Source: Siphonodentalium dalli
Taxonomy: Eukaryota > Mollusca > Scaphopoda > Gadilida > Siphonodentaliidae
NCBI GenBank assembly: GCA_032622095.1
Contig: CP136068.1
Coordinates: 154,777,151-154,841,150 of the forward strand
Direction of reading: 5' to 3'
DNA length: 64,000 nucleotides
This document shows, piece after piece, positions 12,349 through 23,830 of the stretch; within the stretch, counting starts at the first letter, position 1, and every line of letters begins with the position of its first letter. The position numbers and the translations under genes are program-made. The notes below the pieces were generated by a model that saw nothing but the letters and a program-made list of their open reading frames with translations, made no database searches and was not told where the DNA came from.

Positions 12349-12879
12349 TTGTTTTCGTTGACCGTACCTGACAAGTTAACAGGATATATATACCTACCCA
12401 GTGGCATCTACACTCATTCGACGTCCTATACGTTTGTGATAATGGTCTCCCCGCTGGGTAAACGACCAAATATTAGCAGTTATATGCTTAGTATTCTCAA
12501 TTCTCAAATAATGATAACACAATCATTGCCATCAAGCCGCGCCAGAGTCCATCAGGAGTCGACGTCAGCGTGTATTGGTATACATGCTTACAAGTTAAGG
12601 GACGGTCACGTGTTCATATACAGGTTAATTACATCCTACTTTGTCTGCGTTGGCGGTCAGGAAAAACCAACGAAAACCCTCTTGAGGAAAAACGATGGAA
12701 TCCTATTTTCCGAAACCGACATCTCTAAGGGTTTATTTACATTGCTGTATATCTGTATACAGATCTATGTGAAGTCACGTGTCGCAGATTACTGTGATCA
12801 CAACATGATTACTGATAATGAACGCGCGCTCATCACTACTCTGGTAATTGACAAATCACTAAGTGTCGTGTCAGTTTAG
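12349..12879 (+). other. unassigned open frame, up to 176 codons
   Basis: This is the longest non-repetitive open frame in this part of the window. It opens from a TTG; the first ATG is about 31 codons in. The translation has no domain I recognise, and mixes a hydrophobic patch (ISKGLFTLLYICIQIYV) with charged stretches. There is no signal peptide at the ATG, no clear splice signals, and no homologous copy elsewhere in the window. It could be an exon fragment, a transposon relic, or a chance open frame in a locally less AT-rich stretch. I do not assign a function. Confidence 0.15.
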
Positions 12880-13304
12880 GCCAGAAAAACAATTAATCAA
12901 CTATCAGCAGACCAAAGCAGTTTATTCTTACACCATTTGATAATGGATCGAAGAAAGAATGAAAGGCGCGTGAGAACAAATCACATATGAATACGCAATA
13001 AACAACAGTGTGCATGTACACAAATAGAAATAGGGCTACTTCATCTACCAGTACACAGGTTCTCGCTTACACAGTGTGAAATACATGGGTTGAAATGACA
13101 AAGAAAGATTAAGTGTGCACATTCGCTAAGCCCGAGTAACAATTAATCAAATCAGATTTGACTGTCGCAATGCCTCGGTGTTGACCGTGAATTATATATT
13201 AATTTTTTTATTATTTGTTTTTGTATTGCCTCCTTGAAGGAGAGATATGCGTACAAGTATATACATGTTTATGAATACAATAGTGACATTCAAACTATAT
13301 CAAT
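12880..13304. other. no gene seen
   Basis: AT-rich. It would be the 3' flank of the minus-strand retrotransposon relic that follows. Confidence 0.45.
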
Positions 13305-14424
13305 TTAACTTATATACATGTAAGGTCGGTTGACCTTTTCAGGCTTTTGCATTGGCCAGATGAAGCAAATGACACACACAAATATGAGACAATGAATAAA
13401 TAAAAGTTTCACATCACCCATGAGTTCCAGAGTAGGATGACTTCCACATCCACATGCATAAGTGTGGAATCCTACCGGCGAGAGTAAATCCCGGAATGAA
13501 AATGTAGGAATTCCGAATATATTTATGATTTTATACCATAATTCATTTCTGAGTTCCTGTATGTGCGGAGAGAAGCAATGGAGGTAAATGTGTGACATGA
13601 GGTCAGAGTATTGGCACCCACAATGCTTGCATAATGCGTTGTTGTCATATGTCGTTCTGGAGATGATGTTTGCCATATAGAGAGCTTTAGCTTTGTACTT
13701 TGGGTGTTCCCTGCATAGTAGCCAGCCTCTCCAGATCGACATATGACAGGATTTAACCATCCGAAAGAAATTCAGTGATTCATTTGTCGAATCACACCAT
13801 GGTGCTTGATATGCGAAGTTGTTGATCTTCTCTTTTACAATTTCTTTCCATTGTTTCTGTGATGGAAATAACCCAGAATGAAGAAAATTTGTGACGTAAT
13901 CATTGAGATCATATGCGTGCACGTTTGTGAAGATTTCCTTCGCAAAGCCAGACAGGGGCCGTTTATAGAGGAGGTGGCCTTGAAAATTGAACAGAAACAC
14001 TCTTAGAGCATCGCGATGAGTGTTTGGAAGAATTATTAGTGTTCCCAAGAATAAAAGTTTTTTTCCGGTCTACTTCGACATGCAGTGGTGTTAAACCAAG
14101 TAATGACAGTGAAAGTTCTGTACTTGTTCTAGTAGGCAGACATTGAATATCTTTTATACACATACGATAGACTCTCTCAAGTTGCAGAATTTGTGTGTGT
14201 TTGTTATGCCATACCACATTTCACATCCATATAATGCCTTTGGGATTACTACACATTTCAAGAGCAGATGAAGGAGTCAGGAATTTGGTGATTGGCGATC
14301 GGCATGCACCGAAACATGTCCTTCTTAGCATTTCGCATGCTCTGTCAATATTTCTTGGGGTCACCCTTGAAATCATTATCAAGCAGTGAACCTCTTTCTG
14401 TGAGTCACCACATTTTAATAACAA
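13305..14424 (-). pseudogene. non-LTR retrotransposon ORF2 C-terminus, frameshifted
   Basis: Read on the minus strand, 14260-14050 gives a stretch (LERVYRMCIKDIQCLPTRT, then SLSLLGLTPL and a Asp-Arg-Lys-Lys segment) typical of the region after the reverse-transcriptase palm in LINE-like elements. The frame at 14048-13305 (247 codons) carries a C-terminal zinc knuckle with Cys-x2-Cys (CKHC) and His-x4-Cys (HIYLHC), as in zf-RVT tails. The pieces lie in different frames, and the part around 14400-14265 is shifted again, so at least two frameshifts separate them. The endonuclease and catalytic RT motifs are absent, as expected for a 5'-truncated copy. It cannot encode an active enzyme. The exact clade is uncertain. 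Confidence 0.75.
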
Positions 14425-15641
14425 AAAAATACAACAAAAATGCTCGAACCCTCGTTGGCATCACATCGAATCCTCCGTGCTCACAACGAATTCTGAGATC
14501 GATTACATCGTGTGAGTACTCATACATGCGGACGTCTTCTGCCACAAACAATCCTTATTCGAATTCTGGAATTTAGAAAACATTGGGAGCCGACAGTGTT
14601 CATCATGTAACAGGAAAGAGCTATCCCTGTTAGTTGTGTCCTGATATGGTAAAAAATCTTAACCATTCTTCGAAATAGTACATACAATAATATATAATTT
14701 CTCTTCCTCTAATAAATGGATTCTCCCATTCAGTTTTTACTTATACATTGGAATGATCCATTATTTTATTAGATGGGTGTCCATGTAATAGGAACAGACA
14801 ACAGTATTACGAAAACATAATACAAGTGCAGAAGAAATAATTTTCTTTGGTGGGAAATGTTTAGATAATAAATTCTACAAACGGCCTGACATGTCAGGCT
14901 TAGGGAACAAATCGTCAATTGGTATTTTGTATAGAAAGGGTCAAACTGATGTGGCTTATTCGTCTCGTAATTTGAACGGAGGTATAAGATATGTTTACAA
15001 ATACAGGAAATATTGCTATACGGGCTTAATTCATATGCTCTGAAAAATACTTGCAGTCGTCACCAGTGTCGTCCGAGCCTTTTTCCCGTGAAACGAACGC
15101 TCTTTATTTCTACCATATCAGGAATAAACTAACACGGAACGCACTTTTCTGTTCCATGTTGTGAAAATGACTGTTTTAGCTTAGAACTCGAATATCTTGT
15201 TCAAAGTTTTATTTTTTATGACTTTAAAGGCACGGGCGGTGTTAAAATATATTAAAATATATATAGTTTTGTTCGTTTTCCAAACATAATCAGCGCGTAA
15301 ATAGTATATTGTCGTCAAGACGTACGACGGTGTACATAAACAAGAGCCTGCTCGTGTTACAGAAGTTGTGCTTCTGTTTATATAACATAGCGCAATTCTA
15401 TTGGTTAATCACACAAAAATTATATAAACGCTCTTTATTACTTCCATATCGGGAAAACAGTATAAAAGAACGCTCTTTATGTTTACCATATCCGGATCTA
15501 AACAAAAACCAGGAACCGTAACGTGTTTTTGCTTTTGGTTACATAACAAAGGAAAACAATTGACAATAACATACTGTTTATGCCAAATTTCTGATTGGAA
15601 TAAGAACAAAGTTTGTCTATATTTTACTATTATTTCTGTTT
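14425..15641. other. no gene; short CGCTCTTTAT repeats
   Basis: No exon recognised. The phrase 'CGCTCTTTAT(T/G)...CCATATC' occurs at about 15099, 15430 and 15471, a small local repeat. Upstream exons of lectin gene A, including a signal peptide exon, should lie somewhere here or further 5', but I could not identify them. Confidence 0.45.
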
Positions 15642-15731
15642 ATGGCGGTTTTTGACGGAGGTGAATATTTTAACAGCATACCCACCGTCAACGCCGCCCG
15701 TATCTTTAATGAGTCTTTCTGTGAGATATAA
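15642..15731 (+). other. short conserved frame, paralogous to 63728
   Basis: ATG opens a 29-codon frame starting MAVFDGG and containing YFNSIPTVN. About 90 bases are clearly related to 63728-63810, where the frame starts MAVLMD and contains YFNTIPSAN. Similarity is kept across the ATG and in the same frame despite indels of three. It may be a repeat, or the 5' exon of a small gene family. It ends at a TAA before the lectin exon, so it does not simply join it. Confidence 0.3.
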
Positions 15732-15841
15732 TAATCGTAAAAAGGTGGACCTATTTCGATACCGGGAAAACATTCAAATGCGAATATATTATCTATTGTG
15801 TCGCGAAAACCGTCATGTATTACAATGTATAAATGTTACAG

Positions 15842-16009
15842 ATTGTCCTTCTGAGTACGACGAATTGTTCTGCACAAAGCACTATAAAACGCTGGTAGAT
15901 AATGAAGATGCGAAGTCTGCATGTGAAGACGACGGTGGCCATTTGTTAGAAGTAACTGATTCCTTCGTGTATGATTACATTAAAGGTCAACTCATAGCGG
16001 AGAATACAG
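15842..16009 (+). CDS. C-type lectin gene A, exon for first half of CTLD
   Basis: The exon is bounded by TGTTACAG at the 3' splice site and ACAG|GTATGT at the 5' splice site, phase 1 at both ends. It encodes about 56 residues: an Asp-Cys-Pro start, Cys-x8-Cys (the extra N-terminal disulfide of long-form CTLDs), then ACEDDGGHLLEV, which is the alpha-2/beta-2 signature 'C...GGHL'. The exon has the same phases and start as 35965-36141. Its partner is the exon at 19647-19858; joining the two leaves a Gly codon intact. The product is presumably secreted and binds glycans or other ligands. Upstream exons were not found. The frame is also open 5' of the chosen acceptor for over 200 bases, so a longer exon is possible, but the acceptor is supported by the parallel exon of gene B. 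The exon end is the seed of the 42-bp tandem array that follows. Confidence 0.8.
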
Positions 16010-16350
16010 GTATGTATTTCATTACAAGTTAACTCATAGCGGATAATACAGGTATGTATTACATTAAAGGTCAACTCATAGCGGAGAATACAGGTATGTA
16101 TTTCATTAAAGGTCAATTCATAGCAGAGAATACAGGTATGTATTACATTAAAGGTCAACTCATAGCGGAGAATACAGGTATGTATTACATTAAAGGTCAA
16201 CTCATAGCGGAGAATACAAGTATGTATTACATTAAAGGTCAACTCATAGCGGAGAATACAGGTATGTATTTCATTAAAAGTTAACTCATAGCGGAGAATA
16301 CAGGTATGTATTACATTAAAGGTCAACTCATAGCGGAGAATACAAGTAGG
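15970..16350 (+). repeat. 42-bp tandem array containing duplicated 5' splice sites
   Basis: The last 39-42 bases of lectin exon A1 plus its splice donor are repeated. CTCATAGCGG-type landmarks lie at 15991, 16033, 16075, 16117 (variant), 16159, 16201, 16243, 16285 and 16327: nine units at exactly 42 bp. ACAG|GTATGT donors remain in units 1-5, 7 and 8. Unit 6 has ACAA|GTATGT and unit 9 is degenerate (AAGTAGGT). In the exon's frame unit 2 contains TAA (GGTCAA changed to AGTTAA), as does unit 8, so only the first donor yields an open lectin message. Confidence 0.97.
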
Positions 16351-17480
16351 TATTACATGCTTCTTTAAACGCACCCGTTTCTCCTGTCATCGTTTTAAAG
16401 CCGTTCCTTGTGCCACTGGGGTTCAACGATACCTTTATGTCAATCTATTTTTTTTTTTTCGCTAAAACGCTACCGAAACTTTTAAAATATCGGAATAGAG
16501 TCGGAGCCTGATAAACAAAATCGGAGTCAGTCGTTTAGATCCAAAAAACTGCAGGAATCGTTAAACCAGAGTGCTGTGCGTTCGCGGAGTATGATTTCGT
16601 TATTTCGTCATATCCTAGAGTGTTTCACCCCACACCAACATCCCATGATTGAATATTTATTGGTTTGTCGGGAGGGGCGGGGTGAAGTAAACTGAACGAA
16701 ATCCAAACCTATTTGAAATGTATAATCCACAATGATCACGAGCTTTGGAATGATACCATTGAGAACATTCCACAAACTGTTCACATATACATGCATGCAT
16801 GTACGCAGAAAATGCAGGCAATATATGCAGGTTTGGTTAAATCTGTTGTCACGAATGCCAGTTATATTTTATCACACACTTTATGCAATGTGGAATAGTT
16901 TCACGTCGGAGTCCGAACACTACCGGAACTTTGAGTGCCTCCTGTATTCTGAACGATAATCCCATTATTACAACAAGAGGACAAATAACCTTAACAGCCG
17001 AAACAGTTTATTATCACAAGGAAGAATCTGTTTATCCAGAAACACGTCATCAGTATAAAAACGTTTTCAAATTCGGAGACAAAATGGTTTATATACGCTG
17101 ATAAATAATGCTGACGCAAGTGATCCGATTGTCAACGAGCATTTGACTAATTGTTCAACAGGAAAATGTAACACCACAAACCATTCAATTAACTTTTGAT
17201 TGAATGGTAATTGATAGGTAATCATCGTATAGAATGCGGCTCAATTTTGTTTGCCTTGGGTGTGAACCGTTTTATAAATATGTCATAACCCGCTTGGATA
17301 TCTGTACAAGAAATATCGACCGCGGCTGCTTCGCGGCCTTGGTCTATATTTATTGTGATATTTATTCACTGTTTATGCTTGCATGACAGACTTGAATGAC
17401 AACACTATAGTAACATATGAGTTAATTTTTGAAGCATGTACTTCTGATCGGACAGCATCTCTTCTTGTTCATACAATTAC
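16351..17480. other. lectin A intron sequence, no exon seen
   Basis: Part of the 3.6-kb intron between the two CTLD exons. I see no exon or transposon ends. A 15-base T/C run lies at about 16448 and ACATGCATGCATGTAC at about 16788. Confidence 0.5.
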
Positions 17481-17670
17481 AGTGCATGAAGTAATTTGTC
17501 CACCGCACAGTGACTATTTTCTTAGTCAGTTAGAGTGCATGAAGTCTTGTACACCACATAGTGACAATTTTCTTACAGTCAGTTAGAGTGCCTGAAGCCT
17601 TGTCCACCGTACAATGACTATTTTCTTACAGTCAGTTAGAGAGACTGCACGAAGCCTTCAACACCACACG
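17481..17670. repeat. 53-57-bp tandem repeat in lectin A intron
   Basis: Units start 'AGTGCATGAAG' at 17481 and 17534, 'AGTGCCTGAAG' at 17587, and a variant at about 17648. Each contains 'GTCCACCRYACARTGAC' and 'ATTTTCTTA'. Confidence 0.85.
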
Positions 17671-17975
17671 GTGTACATTTGTTGTGGGAGTCATTCCGTT
17701 CTCAGGCGGGTGACAAATCGCAATGTCTCCCGAGATGAAGGGCAAAAACTGTTTTGTGATCCGATAACTCAATACGAATTCATTGTCATTCGTACGCATG
17801 ATGTTGCACTCGAATTATTGTTCGGTGATTGCTAAATAATACAACACAAGCACGACTGTCTTGGCCGCTATATGACATTTTTGCAATTTACATTATTCTG
17901 TGGAAATGGGGAGGGGAATGTGGTGGACAAAACTAAATTGTATCTTGCATTACCAGCTCAGTACTGCCCTTTATA

Positions 17976-18218
17976 CCCTTTGAGTGCCAGGTCCGATTTT
18001 TGTATCAACCCATATACCCTGTGCCAATGCATTCTCTTATATATGCGAGTCGACCATATGTCGCCTCGCATATATAAGAGAATGCATTGGCCTAACCATT
18101 TTTTTTTTATTTTTTTTTTTACCATTTTTTACAATTTTAATAATTTATTCTTATATTCTTTAACATACTTATTTTGTAGGTTTAGGGCCGATGAGATCGG
18201 CCCCTGGCACTCAAAGGG
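17976..18218. mobile_element. piggyBac-type MITE 1
   Basis: The terminal inverted repeats are CCCTTTGAGTGCCAGG at the left and its reverse complement at the right. The right flank is TTAA (18219-18222); the left flank is TATA, a probable mutated TTAA. TTAA target duplication and a CCCTTTG start are characteristic of piggyBac elements. Inside, at 18021-18090, is a strong palindrome around GCATTCTCTTATATATGCGA, followed by T-rich DNA. No transposase frame. It sits in the lectin A intron. Confidence 0.8.
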
Positions 18219-18222
18219 TTAA

Positions 18223-18997
18223 TTACCTCTTCGCGTTCTCGACATGACGAACTAGTTCCCCTATCAAAAATTAAACTTCAGCCGAAACATCAGTGAAAAC
18301 ATACCTTATTTCTTGAAGTCGTCACCTAGTTCTAAGAACTACTCGGAAAATGAACTTTCCAACGATACCTCATCAAGTTGGGTAATATCCTGAGTTAATA
18401 TTTCCAAATTCAGAGTTTATATTGAAAATTATGGCTTGGCGAATATAGTGAGTCAGGAATAATGAATCGCATATAATCGTGAATAATATAATCATGAATC
18501 ATCTAAATTGAATAGATCATGTTACCCATGCCTTCATAAATAACAAGGGAGACGTTAGTCTTAATTGGGAGTTATTAGCTCTACTTACTCGCGCTGCGCG
18601 CTCGCGAATAGATTAAATGACTTCCTATCAAAACTAATGCCACCCTTCTTAATTCTGAAGAAACTCGTTGAGATGATCTATCCAATACTTAGTTGCTGGT
18701 TTAATATTATAAAACGTAAATAAAATGATCGCAATTGACCAAAAACTTATTCCCACACACGTTACAGACATGAGTGTTTCTCGCTTATAAATTTCCAATC
18801 AAAACATGCTTGTTATCGTAATTATCGATTTAGCTGTCAATAGAACGCTGTGGTCCACACTATATGAAAGCATGATTAATTATTTCGATAATACAGAAAA
18901 ACTACGGCTGCACCACGTGTCTGTACCAGGTTAAAACAAGATATGACGAATGCGTTAAGGTCAATCCACACCGGACGCGAGCGCGCGATTATAACGT
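18223..18997. other. lectin A intron sequence, nothing recognised
   Basis: No exon, RNA or transposon ends recognised. Confidence 0.5.
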
Positions 18998-19507
18998 CCG
19001 TTTTATGTCGTCCGTAGCACTTCAAAGCGCGCGAGTTTTATATTCACACTGCCAGCGACATATTCGCTGACCATGACGCGATCACAGCAGTGATTTTATG
19101 CTTCGTCGATTTCTCGCTTTGTGGCAAACCAGCGGGATAATTGGGTCGCTGTCAAATAGGATATTTTACTGCGAAATTACTTCTATTTGAAGGCGACACA
19201 TGCATTCGTCGTCGCGATAACAAAGGTTGTGGGGGACTTAACTTTAGCGACATGCTGATAGCTGAAGTGCAAGGATAGCAATTGCTATGAGAATTTAGGA
19301 AGCCCGTGGACCATTCCACTTGACATATGTTTCGCAAATTCTGATTAAAATGTCCATATACATGTACACAGTATTTGTGAACTGCCTGTAATTGATGCAC
19401 TCAAACGATTATCTACCCAAACCATCGCGCGCGACGAAGAGATCCAGTCGCTTTCGGTGTGAATATAAAAATCGCTCGCTTTGAACGCTACGGACGACAT
19501 AAAACGG
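18998..19507. mobile_element. TIR (foldback) element in lectin A intron
   Basis: The left arm CCGTTTTATGTCGTCCGTAG (from 18998), continuing through 'TTTTATATTCACAC', is matched in reverse complement at 19455-19507, giving arms of about 50 bases with several mismatches. The flanks remain CpG-rich (CCGGACGCGAGCGCGCG on the left). No transposase frame, so it is probably a non-autonomous DNA transposon. Exact ends and target duplication are unclear. Confidence 0.7.
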
Positions 19508-19646
19508 CCTGCGACCTCCGGTTTAAACCACGGATTTAGCTGTCAAATGGCGGTTTGATCCTAGAGGTTTACATATCCCGGGTTTAAATCGGAGATTACG
19601 AATCCGGTCACTCGGACTGCCAAGCACTCTATACTTTACGTTTCAG

Positions 19647-19858
19647 GTGTCGATGTGTGGATTGACGGGTTTGACACTGGCGGAGGCGGTCCCAACGATT
19701 ACGTCAATAGAAACGGATTTCCCTTGCAATTTGTTGACTGGGCGTCTGGTGACCCGGATGGAGGAATTCAAGATTGCATGAGGCTGTCCCACGACAAGGG
19801 GTGGAAATTCCAGGACGAAGATTGTCTTAACAAACACCACTTCATCTGTCAGATATAA
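19647..19858 (+). CDS. C-type lectin gene A, terminal exon (second half of CTLD)
   Basis: The exon starts after TTTACGTTTCAG, in phase 1 to match the donor at 16009, and ends at TAA (19856-19858). It encodes about 70 residues with WIDGFD, VDWASGDPDGG, DCMRL, and a Cys-x7-Cys end (CLNKHHFICQI). All four canonical CTLD cysteines are accounted for across the two exons. The DPD sits where EPN/QPD calcium-site motifs lie, but the WND motif is replaced by a KFQDE-type sequence, so calcium-dependent sugar binding is uncertain. The domain ends the protein, as in small secreted invertebrate lectins. The intron is about 3.6 kb and carries at least two transposons and two tandem arrays. Confidence 0.9.
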
Positions 19859-21407
19859 TTCATTCAATTTAGATATTTTTGGTCTTTTTGAGCACACTGC
19901 TTGCACGGTAGTGTGTACTTGGCATTCGGAGTCTCGTGCGGTAAGGTGGTAGATCCATGGCCTATATATAATTGTGGACACACAATCTACCCAGTGATTT
20001 TTTGTAAACTCCCGAAAACTAACTACATCTTGTACGCTATTTCGCTGGAGATTTATATCGAATTATCCATCCAAATTGTATCACGTGTCGGCCTCTTAAT
20101 GCTCAAAATATGTCACATCACTATATGATGTTATTTAGTTTAAGGACACTGGCTATGGAGAAAGTGGAGTTCTAAAAATATGATAAATAACTTACTTTGC
20201 GTTTCAACTGTATAATATTGTTTCTATAGAGAGTATGTATGTAGTGCATATTATCTTGCTAACTCCGTCGTAAGCCTCACTATATGCTTATCTATTTTTA
20301 AAACATGACTTTTCTATAAAACAAAATAATTGACTGTATAAAATTAGCAGAGTATCTGGTCGCTCATATCATATGTAACTTGGCCATTGCTAAGCAGCCA
20401 TTGCCTCTATATATTGAACACAAACATAAGTATGTAGAACCATTCATATAACTAGGCGAAACTTGCGCGACAATGTGAGTACCAGCTGATATTGTACATG
20501 CTTGAATTTCAATCGTCGTCTTTCTCACCTTCTGATTGTCAGGGAGCAGTATCGCAGCCTGTTCTCCTGAAAATAAGCTCATTATTTCATTAACACAAAT
20601 AAACCCATCTCTGAATTATGCTCTATATGAACCAAAATGGACAAACTGCTAAACTGATCCCTAAATACTACAGTAAATACCACACAATTTTAAAGGATGC
20701 CAATTGGTGGCAAATACGAAAATACAGGTAATGCACAGCGTTAAAACCTGGTTAAAACAATGAACGCTCTATAGCATCATTTCACGCCCTGCCATATTGC
20801 CACATGACTGTGGGCATCACTAATCGCAGTGAGCGGACCTTTAAATATCTGCTGTTCCATGGTGATTTTTCGTGTCTGCGGCGACACCCGTGATGTACTC
20901 AAACGCTCTGTATGGTGGACCCTCCACCATGCAGGGCGTTCGCGTTCCTCTGTGGACTCACCGAATGGTCGTGTATATTATGATCCATCACACATGCGTA
21001 CTTTTGGTCAGCAGCATAATTGTGCGTGCTTTTCAAAGTTCAGCCGAATTGCATCTGAATCCAGTTATCTGTATCGATCACGTTATCGTTGCTTAGTGCT
21101 TTGAAATATTATATTGAGCTGACTTAATGTGCAGCGTGGGCTGTCTCAAATTCTCGGCAGATTTTGTGAAAATAAATAATACATTCGACCACAGCGCCCT
21201 ATCCCATAATAACATACACACACACTACCTTCATTTCTTAAAAATACATTTTGTTATGATCAATATCATAATCACTGCGACCCAACTTGAATTGTTCAAA
21301 CGTATACGCTCAACGCTCCTCGATTTGAGTGAACATACACTCTGACGCATATCTCATACGGCGATTCCCCGTGCAGCTTGAATTTAATCATGTGACATTG
21401 GTATTTT
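19859..21407. other. 3' flank of lectin A, no further gene seen
   Basis: No second gene recognised. A clear AATAAA-type signal is not obvious in the first 100 bases after the stop. Confidence 0.45.
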
Positions 21408-21730
21408 CATTGACGCACACAGAGACCATTTAGTTCCCCGGGGAACCAAAACTGGTTCCCAGATATGTTCCAATAGAGGATCCACACGAAGAACCAAACA
21501 TACATGCTTTGGTTCTTCGCTAAGAAACAAATCAAAGAACCAAACGAAGAACCAAAATAAATAACCAATTCAAGTACACAACAGACATTCTGGTTCCACA
21601 ATGAAACCAAACTTGTTTCTAATTTTTTCCCCTTCATTGTGACATGCATTGGTTCTCTATGTGGTTCCCAGATAGAACTAGAACATGGAACCAAGTGGTT
21701 CCTTTTGGGTCCCCCATTTGGTTCAGTGCC
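21408..21730. repeat. GGTTCC/GGAACC-rich degenerate repeat
   Basis: 'GGTTCC', 'GGTTCT' and the complementary 'GAACCA' occur about 15 times in 320 bases with spacings of roughly 20-40, on both strands, so the stretch can fold on itself. Related motifs reappear at 22770-22860 (GGTTCCACGTGGTAC). Confidence 0.65.
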
Positions 21731-21956
21731 TGCTAGGAGTTATGATTGTTTGTGGAAACAATGTTCCGTGACATCGTGTATAGGTCATAAGCACGTTTGA
21801 TGTGTCTTCGTTTCTGAATGTTCTATTGGTTCGTAAATACGGCATACCGTTTAAAATTGATATCACACGACGTTGGTTCACGAATGGACCCCAAATATGT
21901 TCTGATGTCTGAAGGAAATATCAAATTATATTAATAAAATTATTGTTGTTCCATAC

Positions 21957-22490
21957 AATGTTATAAAGTTATTATACAATGTTGTGTACAGTATGTGTTT
22001 TTCTTGTACGAGTCCAGGTTGTGTCGAGTCCAATATGACTTTTCACCACAACCTGGACGAGTACAAGAAAAACTCATACTGTACACAACATTGTATATTG
22101 ACATTTGTATTATCCATCTGTATGTTTATCCAAATTTTGGGAATAAAACTTTTGTGGTTATTTTTGGTATTTGTCGGCACTTAATTCTCTATAAAAGCCT
22201 GTATATTGATCATTAGAAAGCATGATTTGGAAAAGTTAACACGGAAGTGAGAAAAAAACTCAATACGGAAGTGAAATGTCTGCTAAAATCCATCAGTGTT
22301 GCGCGCGCATCACAATTTCAACGATTCATTTCGCAATAGAGTTAATTCGTGACGTCACGGAGTCCCAATAAAAAAAAGTTATATTGTACAGTCGGGAGTC
22401 CAAATATGACTTTCGGGAGTCACATATGACTTTTTCCAGGATTATCACGTGGCGGCTTTTGCCCAATCGGAAATGGTGTTAGTTAAGGGA
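21957..22490. repeat. foldback repeat, copy A
   Basis: Starts 'AATGTTATAAAGTTATTATA' and ends near 'GGTGTTAGTTAAGG'. It matches 23831-24385 over its length. Near the left end an inverted repeat pairs ATACAATGTTGTGTACAGTA... with its complement about 100 bases on. In this copy about 29 bases of the left arm are missing compared with copy B. Confidence 0.9.
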
Positions 22491-23439
22491 TTGATAAAAA
22501 TCCCTTATTTGTGATATGAGCAATAGTTACCCCGCCAGTAGTCTAATGCTCAGAGTCTATACATTTGACTCGAAACAGTCCGGGCATGTGTGCATTGGTA
22601 TTTAAATGAAAACCCGTTGGATTTAGTTCCCCATATCATCTTAACCCCAAACGTGTGGACATATTGTTAACTTTTAGACTAGGACATTTAACCTAAGCCG
22701 TGTTTCCAAACAACCCTTGTATTCGGTTGTATTTGGTTGTATTCGGTAGGTTTTCAATTTGGATTAGGATTTGGTTCCACGTGGTACTAAAGCAGTGTGG
22801 AAACAAACTGCTTGGTTCTATGTTGGTATTTTGTTCCCCGAGGAACTAAATTTGGAGCTGTTTCTTAGAGGGCGGATCATCGATAGGGTACGGGACGCGT
22901 GACGTCCGGTTGGCATAAGAACGATTTTGAATAGTGTTCGCTTGATCCTCACTGCGAGGAGATTCACGTTATCCTGAAGTGTACATAATTAAATGAACTC
23001 AGATCGACCTATTTGAAACCATATTTCTGTAGAAGACCGAATGCTCACAAACTCTGAGAACTCTTTAAGACTAGAAACGAAAAGACAAATAGGAATCTGT
23101 CAACTTTCATAAGGAAAGTCCAGGATATTTTCGGCAAGTCAACTTGAGGCTATAACACTGATATTCCATGTCTATATACATACCTATATACATCCGTGAC
23201 CAGTAATTCCCCGCCCACTATACCTGAAATCATCACCGAACGGAAACTTACCAAATATCTGATCACTCATCGTGTGAAATTTATTGTTATTATATGTCAT
23301 AATTGCATATCTTGATGTTATATATATATTGTCTATAATATCTACATTATTGATTAACAGAATAAATTTAATTGAATTGAGTACGCCGGATTTGATTGAT
23401 GTGGACATGGAATTGATGCGATGGGGCATGTAATCACGC
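22491..23439. other. spacer between the two foldback copies
   Basis: No gene seen. It contains scattered GGTTCC motifs (22770-22860) and AT-rich sequence. Confidence 0.45.
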
Positions 23440-23715
23440 TGTGCATCCCTGTAACGATGACTCGAATGAGTAACGGTGGACGCGACTCCCGCGTGTTTGC
23501 ATTGTCATTGGTTGCTCAAGAAAACGGCGACTAAATGCCTTTAAAATATATCTACTTATATTGTGCCGTGTGTTGTGTTTTGGTACAACCACCGCTAAGC
23601 AACCAGTTTCCAGAAATCCGAATATTTTGCTTAGCAATTTGTAACGAGGACGTGTAGAGTTCTGTGGGAAAGTAACTGGACGCGAAAAATGGTAACGACG
23701 GATGCGTTTTTTTTT
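23440..23715. repeat. dispersed repeat related to 34010-34450
   Basis: It shares in order 'GTAACG(G/A)(T/C)GGACGCGACT', 'AAATGCCTTTAAAAT', and 'CAACCACCGC(T/C)AAGCAACC' followed by AGTTTCCAG with the later copy. No coding content. Confidence 0.75.
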
Positions 23716-23830
23716 CTCGAACATATTTATCTTCGCACGACATATTATATGCATATATGGGCCATTATGGGCATGTTTGAAGAACAATAAACGTCGACTC
23801 TTTTTGAAACGGCCATTTAGTAATCGGATA

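Noticed and set aside
15946-16374. 142-codon minus-strand frame and 76-codon plus-strand frame over the 42-bp array
   Set aside because: Both follow from the repeat period being a multiple of three. The plus-strand units derive from a lectin exon end, but stops in units 2 and 8 break continuity.
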